A stretch of 64,000 bases of DNA from Marchantia polymorpha subsp. ruderalis. Taxonomy: Eukaryota > Streptophyta > Marchantiopsida > Marchantiales > Marchantiaceae. Shown here piece by piece: positions 50,198 through 63,599 of the stretch. The position numbers and the translations under genes were made by a program. Each line of letters begins with the position of its first letter. Positions within the stretch are counted from its first letter, which is position 1. Location: contig AP031358.1 in assembly GCA_037833965.1 (NCBI GenBank), forward strand, positions 8,440,001 to 8,504,000, written 5' to 3'. The notes beneath the pieces were generated by a model that saw only the letters and a list, made by a program, of their open reading frames with translations, was not told the origin of the DNA and ran no database searches.

Positions 50198-51975
50198 GGG
50201 ATCCTTAGTTGTAGCCGGGAGACGTATTTCTTGAGGAATTCATCCACGCAGACCACAGCTAGCTTGGGTGGGGGAAGTTGAGATCTGATTTTGGGCATCA
50301 CTAAGGAGTCACAGGTCTTACCCCTTTCACAACTCTTCTTTCTTGTTATTATCCAACTACTCCTCCCATCCATCTTCCTTCCCCTACTTTCTGGGCATCA
50401 TCCTTAAAGGGGAAGAGACTGCTGCTCCACAGTCCAGTTCTGGTGTCACACCTAGATTGCTGGACAGTGTAGCAGCCATTTGTTTAGTAGTAGGATAAAT
50501 GTTGCGGTGAGCTGCAGGTGCAAATGTGATATTATATACATTACGTTTGTCTACAGCTATAGGCTGGCTGGAGTGCTTTAGTTGAAGAGCAAAGGAGTGC
50601 GTTAGTTGAAGGGCAATCTCTCGCTCGTGATTATTTTACCCGTGCAGCGGGTGGGCCTGGTACCACGATTGACCACAGTAAAATGAGGATGATACAATTG
50701 TTGTTCTATGTAGGTATTAGCTGACGAACATTAAGTTGAAAATAGAAATTGATACCATTGGTGACCACATGCTCTCATATGCTCTCACTTGCATGTCATT
50801 GTCTCATTTGCCTGGAAGTCTTGATTTGTTTGTCTTGCATACTGGTACTTGAAAGTACCAGTGTGCTCTTCACCTGCAAGAGTTCTCCACTATATTATCT
50901 ATTACTTTTCCGGTTGGCAAGCAGGATCGTGTTGCCAATCACAAAATTCACTTGTCGTTACAGACGACTGGATTTCCTTGCATCGGTGTGCGGTATTTGA
51001 CGTTTGACATAAAAATTTGAATAACTTGTATTGTAGAATAATCTCTTGTGGGAGTGATGAAGAAAGTGAAGTTAATAAATAATGGAAAATTATATACTGC
51101 AAGTGAGGTGTGGCGGCGAGAAGCTGAATCTTTTGATGCCGATGATATGCAAATACATATATTTCCACGAAAACTGTGAGTACAAGCACAACACCTGTAA
51201 ACATCTATCGTAGACATTGTTTTGTGCATGTAACGGCTAAGTGCGAATGACAGTAAAAGTTCAGAAATGTATCATCTTCAAATTCTATGTGGGTAAAGCC
51301 GAGTACGCATCCTACGAGGAGCGCAGAATTGAAATCGGGCCGAGCTACGTATAATGACGCGAACTCTTAATATCGCCAACAAAAATTACTCCGAACTCTC
51401 AACTAATCTCCGATAATACTAAACCTGATGGGGCCCTTCAAGAGCGTTGAGTATCCAAAGAGTCCTGCCGAATTTTCGAACAAGTAACAGAGTATTGCAT
51501 CAGAAAGAAACTGTACACAAAAATAACCCTTCGGCAAATCGCATACCGCAAAGTTCAATTGTATGAACTGAAGATATTTACGTGGTACTCAGTAGGTTCT
51601 TCTGCGACTCAAATGTCACATCGAAGGGTTCATGAAAGCAATAATACTGAATGTCGAAGCGCCTACGCTGGGGTAACCCTTAGCAAGAGAAGGCGAGGCG
51701 AGAAGGTCCGGACAGACCACAACGGTGTTCGGACACGAAATTACACGTCCACACGAGTCTTTGGTTCGAAGCCTTACGTTGGTGAACGTGACGATGGAAC
51801 GGGATTTGAAACTAGGGAAAGTCGACACTAGAACGACAATCCTTTGATCGGAACGTGCATTTCAGTATGACCCGGATTGGTATATAATTTACTGCCGACA
51901 ACTGTTGTGGACATGAGTCGGTAGATAGACAGGGAGAGAGAGCGGGAACACATGAACTGCAAAATCTGAGAAATC
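50198..51975. other. Intergenic region between the Hsp110 and RBMX2-like genes
   Basis: This comprises the 3' untranslated side of the Hsp110 gene followed by sequence upstream of the next plus-strand gene. Short open frames (60-100 codons) show no recognisable motif. No repeat or RNA gene was seen. A short GA stretch lies at about 51930-51945, just before the RBMX2-like start. Confidence 0.45.
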
Positions 51976-54131
51976 ATGAATCCTCTCACGCAAGTGAAGA
52001 ATACTCAGAAAATCACCGCACGAGAGGCAGCAGCAGGGATCTCAGAGCAGGGTTCTTGGCACGAGCGATATAAGGACTCAGCTTACATCTACATCGGTGG
52101 GCTGCCTTTTGATCTCACTGAGGGTGATCTCCTCGCCGTTTTCGCCCAGTGAGTTTCTGAACGCCTCTCGATTCCTTTTCCAGTTGCTTTGTGTTCAGCT
52201 TGTCATGACCTAAATTTTAGTCTTGTGAAACAATCTCCTGGTGAGCCACATTTTACTATGCAGTCATCGCGTGATAGTTTTCCAGTGATTTCCCCGGGAT
52301 CTTGGTGTTAGGCTTCAGCTGAAATATTGCCACACAACGATTTTACACGATTTTTCTCTTTCGTCTGACCCGGAAGTGACGATTTCGATGCAGGTATGGC
52401 GAAATTGTGGATGTGAATCTGGTGAGAGACAAGGGAACCGGAAAGTCCAAGGGTTTTGCTTTCGTGGCTTACGAGAATCAAAAAAGCACCATACTTGCAG
52501 TTGGTAAGTTCTCTGTACTCACGTTTATACGTTTGGAAAGCTAACAGAGTCCCGCAGAAACTGTAGGGCGATCTTTCAAAGCTAACGATTTCAAACATCT
52601 CGACTCCTTTTCTGGTCTGTGCTCTCACCATGTTGCTACGTCTCTGAATTAAAGCGACATGTACTTCTGTGCTACAGATAATCTGAATGGGGCGAGAGTA
52701 ATCGGACGCATTATTCGTGTGGACCATGTTGTGAATTACAAGAAGAAAAAGGAAGAAGATGAGGAGGAGGAACAACGCAAGAGAGAAGAACGGGGCGTTT
52801 GCTATGCTTTCCAGCGTGGAGAGTGCAACCGAGGAGCTGGTTGCAAATTTTCCCATGATGAGCAGGTATATTCTGCTACAGTTCTTCCAGCTGCGTGTAT
52901 TTCCGTGATGTCTCAAGCCAATCGGGCACAATCGGGCCAAGCCAGCTATTGACACAGACATGACAAATGAAAGCCTATTCTCTGTCTCTAGAATCCCATA
53001 CGTAAAAAGCATATATACGGCGACCTGCTTCAGATTGTACAGTTATAGATACCTCTATTTGGCGAACCCTTTGGCCTTTGCTACCCGAAACCTCTGGACT
53101 GGTTGGATTAGCCTGACGTTGCATATCATGATCCTTATGTGAGCATGTCCAGAAGCACGAGGTTGGGACCATGGGTGTTGCCGGCTCGGTGTTTGTGGGC
53201 TTCTGGTGGTTCCTTAGCTGTGTTGCACTTATTCAATGATTGATTCTTAGATTGTCATCATAATATGTGAATCAAATCCTGCCAGCTGTGCCCATCTCTG
53301 CTAACCTCGTCCTTGTTCTCGTTCTTTGAGCACTTTGTGAGGATATTGTTGACAGGGTTTTAATTTGCGCACAACGAAATAATCTTATCCGTCAGTCAGC
53401 TTGGCTAATTGCCATGCTTATGTTCTAAGAACAGCCTTAACGCTTTGAAATGCTTTTTTCCACAGAGGAATGCTAATACTGGATGGGGCAAGAAAGAGGA
53501 TGGGCCAACATTCGGTAAGAAAGAAGGTGGTAACAGAAGGAGGGATGATGGACCACCTGCTCCACCACCTTGGAGACGGGAGAAGAAGAACGATGACCCC
53601 CCACCATCGAGACCAGGGGTACAAGTGTTTGACCGGGCCAGCAAAGATAATACCACTGGAATAGATACAAAGGGCTCTGAAGGCGGTTTCAAAAGACGAA
53701 TGGAAGTTGACGGTGGCAGGGTAGGAAGAGACATTCGGCCTAAAGATGAGAACGATAGCGATAGAGGAAGGGATGCTCGTGGTAACGATGCCAAAGATAT
53801 GTATTCTAGGGACAGAGAGGATGGAATGAGTTCCAGACGGGAACGGGCCGAAGGAAGAGGTTTTCGAGATGAGCCATATGAATCTAGAGAGCGAGATGGC
53901 TCGTCTAGAGCTGACAGAGGAGGAGGGAGGAGAGAAGAACGAGATGGAGGAAGAAGTGGAAGAGGTGGACGAGACGAAATTGACGGAGGAAGAGGGTCGA
54001 GAGATACAAGGGACGATGGTGGCAGAGGTCATAGAGGTGAAAGGGACGATGGTGGCCGAGCATACAAGGATGAACTAAATGCTGGTGGCCATAAAAGTGG
54101 TCGTTTTAGCGATGGTTATTCTAGGAGATAA
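51976..54131 (+). CDS. RBMX2: RBMX2/Ist3-type splicing factor with RRM, CCCH zinc finger and RD/RG-rich tail, 378 residues
   Basis: Four exons: 51976-52148, 52394-52503, 52678-52865, 53466-54131. The start MNPLTQVKNTQKITAREAA and the phrase SWHERYKDSAYIYIGGLPF are characteristic of RBMX2/Ist3 (Snu17). This family is part of the U2 snRNP-associated RES complex acting in the activated spliceosome. The RRM spans about residues 36-113, with RNP2 IYIGGL and RNP1 KGFAFVAY. A CX7CX5CX3H finger lies at C136, C144, C150, H154 (CYAFQRGECNRGAGCKFSH). In land plants this RRM-CCCH combination is annotated as C3H zinc finger proteins such as Arabidopsis C3H42. The last exon encodes about 220 residues of Asp/Arg/Gly/Glu-rich sequence with repeated GRGGRDE and RDDGGR phrases, probably disordered and phosphorylated. 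It is a nuclear protein by family. Intron 3 (52866-53465) is the longest. Confidence 0.93.
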
Positions 54132-55600
54132 CAGACCTGAATGGAAGATAGTGAAGCTTCTCTGTACGTAGTGCAATGCGATGTAGACAGGGTTGTTGTT
54201 CATCCATTGTGCTCAAAGCTTTGAGAAATGTGCTTGTCAAAGGTTCATGATGAATGGAGAGTTTCACGTTGGGAAGAGCTTTGTCAAGACTTGCATGACG
54301 ACACAGCTTGTGCAGGCTTAGCGGCAGGCAACTCAGAGTGTACGATATTGAGTCTGCCATGAACCCAGAGTTCTTGCTGCAACAAGAAATACATTTCTCC
54401 CAGTAATTGTATATCTACCTTCTGATTTTACCTCTCTCTGTTCAGCAGCTTGCAACCAATCGGACACTGAAGCTTACTGGTGTGAAAATAGCTGAAAAGT
54501 CCACAACCTCGAAGTAAGCAATGTAACCGAAGTACGTAGAATCTTTCTATTGACGTCCTGTTTGTTATGCACGAGATTCAACTCGACTCATAACGAGAGC
54601 ACTGACAATGGAATAATTCATGTCAATATTTTCTGGAACCACGTCGAGAAGCAAGTTATATCATATGGTCAGGCTTTGTCGTCAGGATGAACGCTGTGTT
54701 TGCAACCCATCGAGAAAATCTGATGAGTCTGGTCTCATATTAGATTCGTCTATGGCCTCAAAGCTTTCTTGCCTGATTTTAAGCCAGAGAAAAAGCTTCA
54801 AGGTTCGTAATTTTCTCCGATTGTACAATAACCATTTGAGTCACTCACTAGGGATCGAGACAAATGAGGAAGAAAAAAAGGATGGAAACATCACCGAGGT
54901 TAGAATTTTTAAGCGAGAAGTATATGCACTTTATGAGAAGCATGTGGCCTTTAACGCTATCGAGACCGGAGCGGGGGCTAATTGCACAGCTTTCGCGAAA
55001 GTTGTTTATCAAGCAGCCACTATTGCTTTAGTTTCCTCATCCGAGTTATCCACTATTCTGCTCAAACCAGTTGGCAGTGTGTCTCCTTCACCCGGAGCAA
55101 CTTGTAAAGCCGGTGTCATCGAAGGATGACGACACTCTCCAGCATCTCAAACCAGATGGTCTCCTCACAAAAAAAAAGCATATGTGAGCGTGACATTTGT
55201 CTGCAGTTTTGGATGAACCAATGATCAAGGCACAACGTTGATGTCCTCGTTTTTCGCCGTCTCGTGAAATCATTTGAGCTCTAAATGTTTTGGGACAGAT
55301 CCCAATCCACACAACTTGTGGTTTCACATGTAATCCTCTGACATACTCTGAACACACTACAAAGCCTTTCAGTTTGATCTGGTAACTTTCTAATGAACGC
55401 AGAATGAGAGCTTGTTCAAACATGTACGTTGGTCGTTGATGTATTGCTCATAAAATCTCGACCTTGGATTGCTGCCACAGTCTTACTGCTCTCACAGTAA
55501 GACGTGGCGAAGGTGAAAATGCTTTGATATATCTTTCGAGTGAGGATACAGGTTGTGGCCCAAACCCACGTATTCTATTACAAATTGATCTTGGGCAAAG
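54132..55600. other. 3' side of the RBMX2-like gene with one unidentified open frame
   Basis: The first part is the likely 3' untranslated region. A plus-strand frame of 169 codons (54620-55129) stands out, as listed separately. Nothing else recognisable was seen. Confidence 0.4.
54620..55129 (+). CDS. Unidentified open reading frame, 169 codons
   Basis: The frame opens with ATG at 54620 and stops at 55129. The composition is protein-like (for example EVRIFKREVYALYEKHVAFN and a Ser/Ala/Pro-rich end), with a short acidic-basic run EEEKKDG in the middle. No signal peptide, membrane segment or known domain was recognised. It follows the RBMX2-like gene by about 490 bases on the same strand. It could be a lineage-specific gene, an exon of an unrecognised gene, or chance; the length alone is weak support. 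Confidence 0.2.
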   Translation: MSIFSGTTSRSKLYHMVRLCRQDERCVCNPSRKSDESGLILDSSMASKLSCLILSQRKSFKVRNFLRLYNNHLSHSLGIETNEEEKKDGNITEVRIFKREVYALYEKHVAFNAIETGAGANCTAFAKVVYQAATIALVSSSELSTILLKPVGSVSPSPGATCKAGVIEG

Positions 55601-58600
55601 ATCGAGTTGCGAATCCAATCAAGATGATATCTAATTTGTGTATGGTGACATGACATGAGTTTGAAGTGTGCTAACACTTGTAAATTCGTTCACACATTTC
55701 AACCTCCGAGATTGTACCAAAAATAATTTAGAAACAAATGAATGTTTGAAAAATAGCTGGTGAGTTTTCATTTTTCAGTTTTCTTGGGTTTATTTTCAAA
55801 AAAATTTCATGATGTTTTTCTCATGAAGTCATCAGTTTCTTCCACATGTCTCACGAATCAAGTTTTCAGATCTTTTATTTATCCCACTATTTTGCTTTCC
55901 ACAGTGTTAGACCATAGGTATCATTCTAAGATTTATAGGTAAGCGTTTTTCCAGGAAGTTTGATTGTGGAAATTGTGACTTTCCTCGGCGCATTCACACT
56001 ACATGATATATTGAATTTAGATAGAATGAGAAAAAAAAATGATTCGTCACTTGAAAGATGTATGAACTACATTTAAATTCCGGGATGGTGTGCTTTCAGC
56101 CTCAAAGCTGATGGATCTATGTTAAGCAATTCTTATTTGTGTAAACTTTTTAATATTTGTGTAAGGTGAGTAGTTATGAAAGTCGCATGTGCTTGGAATA
56201 CAATATCTGACATAGTCACACAATATCGCACGATATTTCATTTCTTTGAAGAGTCCGTTTGTGCCTTCGTCTTATGGTCAATGCTGTATGAGATTCATTA
56301 CTGGAGGATGTTTTTTTGTCATCTTTTGGGCTTTTTTCATTTTTCTTTTGCTCATACGGTTGAGATCGGAAAAGGTATTTATGTTTTAGATCTTTGGGAA
56401 ATTCCTTTTCTAAATACCCTGCCAATGTATTCTCTTAGCGAGGTATATCATGTGGACTAATGTATTCTGAAATTGGAATTGTTTGAATTAAGATGTAACA
56501 CTTGAAAAAGGTGAAATATATCTTCTTCTGGATATTAGTGTATACTATATTTGCAATCATTATGAGGAGATTACGATCTTAATTGACGAGATGAGAGTAA
56601 AATTAAATGATGGTTCTACTTGTACGAGGATGGATCGATTCTTCTCGAAGAGTATTTTTGGTTGAAACTTTTTTTTGAGTACGATGTAATCGTTAGAGAA
56701 TGGACATAGTAGAGTTACAAGTGGTGATAGCTTATCATTGTGGTTGCAGGTTATGGACGAGGCAGGTAGAATAGTGCTTTATCCACTTTCTCTCAACCTA
56801 TTTTATGCTTAGTTTGTAAGATTTGACTCGGAATTTACATGATCGTTTTGGTTCTAAACTCATTCATCAAGTGATGGATCTAGAGATTGTATTATCTTAC
56901 ACACATTTATCTATAATTTTATGTGAGATACCATAATCTACATCTTAGAACAAAGATGGACTACCATTTGATCGTAAAATGTGAGATTCAACACATTGAT
57001 CAAACTTAATTCTGAGTATCATCTTGAAGTTATGGTTATGAGCTTGGATGTCAACAATTTTTCAAAAAGAATATCATCAACAATTACAAATATTTCTACT
57101 CCAAACATTATATTTTGACACACCAGGAGATTCAAATTTCAACATCCCAAATTCGAGTGTGTTCTTTTCGCATACCAATAAAAATCACCTATAAACAAGT
57201 ATGTTTGTATCAGTCAGTAGAGTAAATTACTTGAATTAGATCATTAGGAAAGATAACTTAGGTTAATTCATACGACTGTTTCTCACAAAGAAACTCTTTC
57301 AAATGTACCGCATGGCAAGACAACTCTGGATGGAGATCTAGGATAAAAATGCCAACATAATTTACTCTTTTGCAGGCTAAAGAAACTTGTTTACAACAAA
57401 AAATAATAATTTGCATCTATACTCACAAACAATCTCTAAATTGCATGTAACGCTACATTGAGGAGAATTACTGTCAAAGTCATATTGATGGTTGAAAGTG
57501 TGGCGAGTATCTCATATAAAAGTGCTTCGTCATACGGCAATTGACGGGGAAAAACATGCAGTTTTAGACAACTCAAAGTCCTTACATCTTAGATATAAGT
57601 ACTACATATGTGCTTCCAAGCATTTCATGACATTGTGTGTCCACGTCGCAACCATCTTCGCAGTATATTAGGATTTGAAAGTCAAATGTAGAGATGTCAT
57701 ATTGTTCACTCAATAAGGTTACTCAATTTAGTGCACATCAAACATCTCTCTTTGTTCAAGCTCACAATAAGTTTGAGATCTTGAGAGACGTGAAGTAGCT
57801 TTGCATACAATCTATGATTTTTGTTGAAACCAGAATCCTAATTCTATGCGTTCAATTTGAATTAAATCACTTGTTGTACTCAGCACGGATTTCCAATAGC
57901 CTCGTGCTTTCACTTTGCGCAAGTGCAGCTAGTATTGGCTTCGTAATATGGCAAAAACCATTGCCGTTCGTGAACTTCTCACTAAAATGTTCCGGAGCTA
58001 AATCGTTTAAGTTGATGTCCAACATTAATTTAGGAGCCAAAGCAATTTAGTCAATGCATCATAAGGTCGCCTAAATTATGCACGACTGCTGATAACTAGT
58101 CATATATATCTTGGTATTAAATTGTATCAAATGTTGAATAAGCTTGTCATGCACTTTCACAATCTAAACAAATAGACAATTATGCTTTCAATTTCGTCCC
58201 CGAGTTGGTAAAGTTTTGGCCTACCGCACAGGAAACTTTAGAAGATATGTTGACACCTTGGATGACATCAAGTACTACACAATACGAAGATATGAAAGTA
58301 AAAGATGCGTATATTCATCATATATGAGTATCGCTATTTTATTTAAGATATGGTTAGCATTTAAGATATTTGCAGTGCGGTAACCAGATCCCATTATGCA
58401 TAGTTAGCTTCATTTCTGCAATTCCGCAATCTTTTGCGCACTCGAAGCGAAATATTCACATAGAGACTGAGCTCTAATCATCAAACTTCACATAGTAAAT
58501 TGAGGTGAATTTACATCGTATAACACCTGACAAGAACCAAGATCATGCAACGCACAAGTACTGTTGCAAAATCCATGAACATTCTATAAAAACGTCATAG

Positions 58601-59300
58601 TGGACAAGCGCGCATGGGAGACAGTGAACGAGAACATAGTAACATTTATAATTATCGGTGCATTTTTGTTGACCAAAAATGTGAGTGTGGATACGGTCAT
58701 GCTTGTTTGAGTATCATTTGAGTTCTAACTAAAAACGCTGCAATCGGCACGTGCAATCAAAGCATTACCATTGTGGGGTTGACATCAAATAACGTCTCGA
58801 ACAAACTTGCTTACATGTTCTGCAAAGCCGAGTAATTATTCTTTAACCTCTGTGAGATATTATTTTCTCCTTACACGGCCTTCGCTATCTTAATTTGATG
58901 GATATTTTCATTGGTCTCTTTCCCATGAAGAGAGAAAAATAGGTCCATAAGAAGTATAATCATGTTAATCGATAGCAATAATATTTGAAAAGAGAATATA
59001 AACCATTTCTCCCATATTTGGATGTGCGATTTCGATTAAAAACTGTTTTGGGATAGACGGAGCCAGAAATTGGCTTATGTTTGACTAATAGCATTGTTCT
59101 CGTGTGCAGTTATATGTTGCATCTACCTGACTTTAGATGTTCTTAGTTTATCCATGGCTCCATACTTTTGGAAGCCAATTTGCTGATCTACCTAATAGTA
59201 GGTTTTTATGCAATGTGATTTTTCGATTATAAGGGCATACAGACATCGACCTTAACCTAACCTATACATGATAAGGAGTATTAAAATGAAACAAGAAATC
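55600..59300 (-). mobile_element. AT-rich zone with possible decayed Ty1/copia retroelement (minus strand)
   Basis: There is no intact gene. On the minus strand, short islands in shifting frames resemble copia integrase landmarks in the right order. LLMDLF lies near 58950, PYPH followed by KMHR near 58690-58650 (compare PYTPQQNGVAERKNR), SYLRIV near 58285 (compare HLRVFG), and RPKLYQLGDEIESIIVYL near 58215 (compare KLDPRAEKCIFVGY). Stops and frameshifts separate them and no long terminal repeats were found. The zone is AT-biased as expected of old methylated elements. The call is tentative, and the limits of the element are unknown. Confidence 0.3.
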
Positions 59301-60310
59301 AAAACTTCAGCAGTCTCTTGTGTGATAGAGTATCCGTCCAAATGACGGGTACTTGATCTGTATATGGGATAAATTAGTACCTGGGTTGGTATATGCCTTC
59401 GATTCGGGAGGACGACAAATAATAATTAAACCCATATATTATACAATAATCTGGAGGCAGTCCGTGGGGCCGGGACAGACCGAATGTGGGAGGTCATGGA
59501 AGGTTGGGAGAGGTGGACGAACGGGTTGTGGACGGAGAGGCAGGCCAGGCACCGGCGGGAGAAACCGGTCGCACGGGTCCAGGCGGGGAAATGGCAAACC
59601 CTAACCAGATGCTGGTGCATATGAACCCTAACGAGCAATTTGTCACTCTTTTCGTCTTTTCGCTGAAAGAGATCCCTCGCGGCTACTCTCACCTGTGGAG
59701 CTTCCATAGCTGCTCAAGCGTAAATCTCACCAGCCCCAATCGCTCCAAGTGAGGTACTGTCCGATTCCGTCTTCCCCTCTTCTCTGGCATTCGTATCGAT
59801 ACCAATTTCGTGCCTTTTAACTCAAACTCGCTCGTAGCCCTAATCTGCAAACTAGAATCGCATCGAAATTTCGTCGGGCGTTTTCTCTTTTAATTTTTGA
59901 GGGAGTTTTCCCCAGCTTCTGTGACCGCCTTGGTGTTTGGATCAGTTTGGCTACTGAATTGCTTCTGCATTGTGAGATCTGTGTGGTGGGAACACTCTTG
60001 TTTTTTCCGAGAGTTCTTGCGCAGCATTTACAGCTTTACTGCCTGTTTGCATATAATGTTCCTGTACGGTTGGCCAGGGACTTCAGTGTATGTACATAGA
60101 AAGTTCACAGATTTCGGTTGAAGTACAATTAGACTTTTGTTTGAAATTAAAATGTTAGTGGAAGAAGATGAGTCGACGTCTTTTGGACCTATATCTCTTG
60201 CCCATCGAGCACTTTCGGTGCCAGCTGTGTTCTCTGCCCCTCTTTGTGGTTTCACAGCTCATGAATTTGTCAATAAAATTTTGGGGATTTTTGCAGATTT
60301 GTAAGGCACA
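59301..60310 (+). promoter_or_regulatory. Promoter, leader exon and probable leader intron of RPS15A, with telo-boxes
   Basis: An exact AAACCCTAA lies at 59596-59604 and AACCCTAA at 59624-59631, the arrangement known from plant ribosomal protein gene promoters. An acceptor-like TTTTTGCAG at about 60289-60297, just before the start codon at 60311, and splice-like GTAAAT/GTGAGG sequences near 59720-59755 suggest an intron in the 5' untranslated region. The exact donor is uncertain. Confidence 0.5.
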
Positions 60311-61075
<765 letters not shown>

Positions 61076-63599
61076 GAGTAAAGAGGCAGCAAACGAGAAT
61101 GGTTATAATGTGGAAGTCGTTTTCTAGGATAGAAGTCCATCTACCTGCCCCCTCCTGGCGAGCGACAGAAGCTCGGGTGCAGGAAGTGGATGAAGCGAAG
61201 TATGAGTAAGAAAAATTCATACTATGAAATCTTCTTACGAGTCAGTGAAGGCCAGGTTTCACTCATTTTTTGTACTTAACATATATTGGAGCAATGAATG
61301 ATGGGTGTCTCTTCCGCACCTCGTGTCTACGTCTCTGAATTCTATCCGACCTTAATGGAGCTGAATTCAACTAATCGTGGACCCGACCCGATTGACCCAT
61401 CTTTACATTGTAGGAAGAGTTGTGCTGTCCCACTCTGGACACGTACATTCAGGCTTTACAAGGTTCTAGTTATCTGCATTGTCCGGGCTTATCTTGCACT
61501 TTGGGGGTGGAAAATTTAGCACCTGGGCACCTTGTTCCGTTATTCTTTCTATGTCAAATCTGTTGCGCTAGGCTGTGATTGGGAGGTCTGCTTAGCCTCC
61601 GGTTTCTTAGCTTGGCATGCATTTGGTGGAGGCCGTGCGCATACCTGTTAACTCAGGAAGTTGCAGGAGGCATGTAAGTTAATACCTCACAGTTGTTATG
61701 GACCTTAAGCCTGTCCTGAATTTCATGTAATGAATATGACTCACGTAACTTGATATGCTTTGGTCTGGGGGCCCTGTACCGGAACTATGTAACTTATCGT
61801 GTATTAGCAGTCATATATTGACCATGAAGACTAATGTTTAGGTATAGCTTTCACTCGCAGGATATGAACTCTGAACACGTTGTTCTAATAGTTGCCCTCG
61901 TGGCTTTGACTGTTGTCCCTGGAACTCACGGGTAGAGAGGATCCTTTTGTCGCATCAAATGGGGTGTCGGACCTTGCACGCGAAGATTCGCGGATGGAGC
62001 GGATAGGGAGTTGCAGAGGGGATGTTGGATTTCAACGGGAGTAGAGGGATGCAGGTTTTGAACTCTCATGTCAGGAGGGGCTCGCGGAAGGTAGAGCAGG
62101 ATTTTACGGCATGTCTTCTGTATAGCATCTTTTACTGCTTCATTCAGATCACATCGTTGTGATTCGAAAGGGTTTGGAAATCTGGTCGGCCGGTATCAGG
62201 GTTGGTCTGAGGCGTGGAAGAATTTATCGGAAACGAATCACTGAGGAGACTGTTCTACGTTTAACGTCTGTACCGTGGAGAGCGGTCGGAAGAGGCTATC
62301 TCAGGTCATGGAGGGATACGAATATCATGGGCGTGGAACTGTAAGTGAAGGAAGATGCAGGCGTTTGTAAGGTTTGGCATGGTCGGAAAAGCCGCGAGTG
62401 TCGCTAAGACCTTCGAAAGCCTGTAATTGATGTTTATTTAGATGGTCTGTGAGGATGAGGGAATGCTAACATCGTAATTACCCATTAATCCAGAGGTGTT
62501 CTCCACTTCCTGAACGACACGCAATGGTGAATGTCACGTGGTTCGAATGCTAAGAAATTTACTCGTACTCTGCCACTTGACGTGTTGACACCTAAACGAA
62601 TAGTCACACCCGGAGCCGAAGAAAGTTGGAAATGAAAAACCACATTTTCGGTCAATGCCAAATATTAGGCCGTGAAACGTAGAGAACCAAAACCATAAAT
62701 AAGTACACTAGTTCAGAGGAAGATATTCCATTTGACTCCCACACATAGTCGACACCAACAATATCCAACGTGATATTTTCTTTCCTAGATCATGACATCA
62801 ATTAGATGTGTAGCAGGCACCTCCTTCCTCAATCTAGTCCGTTCAAAGAGGAGCAGACAATCTGTATTCGTAAGCCGCGAGTGTGGAATTGTTCGTAAAT
62901 TTTCGAGATTTTCCTTGACCTAACTATTGCTCAGTGCGAGATAATTTCCCCACCTGAATAATGGAGGCACATCGAGATGGTCGTTTCCATTTTGGTGTTA
63001 TGCAAAATATCGCCGCTTAAGCAGAGGAGGTTTTACAGTAAGTGAAAACGAAATTATGGCCAGCAGTCGATGACTACCGCCAACATGTGAACCACCATGT
63101 GAACCGCGACTATTGAGGTGTTCCCAATCTATCGGAACAAACAGACCATGCACACTGTGAAAACTTTCAAGAGCGCTTTCATGTTCCCGCAAGAAGCCTC
63201 GTTCCTTTGTAAGCTGGAGTCAACAGTGAAGACTCCTATGTACAAAGGAAAGGAGAGTAGACTCTACACTTCCTCTGAAGCTTACAAGAAGATGTGTGAA
63301 AGGTCATAACTTGCACTCAGTACAAATGGTACATCTCGATCATGTGTTGCTTTGACCGTCGGTACAACCATCGTAGTCAAGGCCGACTAAATGCAGAGCT
63401 GTGTACGATTCGGAGGGAAACTGCTCATCGAATCAATCGCAATGTTTTAGTACACTTTGTGATAGGGAAAGAATCATGGAGCCGAGCGACGGAGGGATGG
63501 TGGGAATCTGTCCTCGTCACAAGAGCTGGTCCTGGAAACTAAACCCTCTCTCGGCCTCCAATCCTGGGACTCGACGGCGGAGGACGAACAATCGATCGA
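61076..63599. other. Intergenic region between RPS15A and the DUF1218 gene
   Basis: This is the 3' side of RPS15A followed by moderate-GC sequence. Frames of 60-97 codons on both strands (for example 60916-61209, which overlaps the last RPS15A exon out of frame) are shadows or chance. The last few hundred bases are probably the 3' untranslated region of the minus-strand gene. No repeat or RNA gene was seen. Confidence 0.45.
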
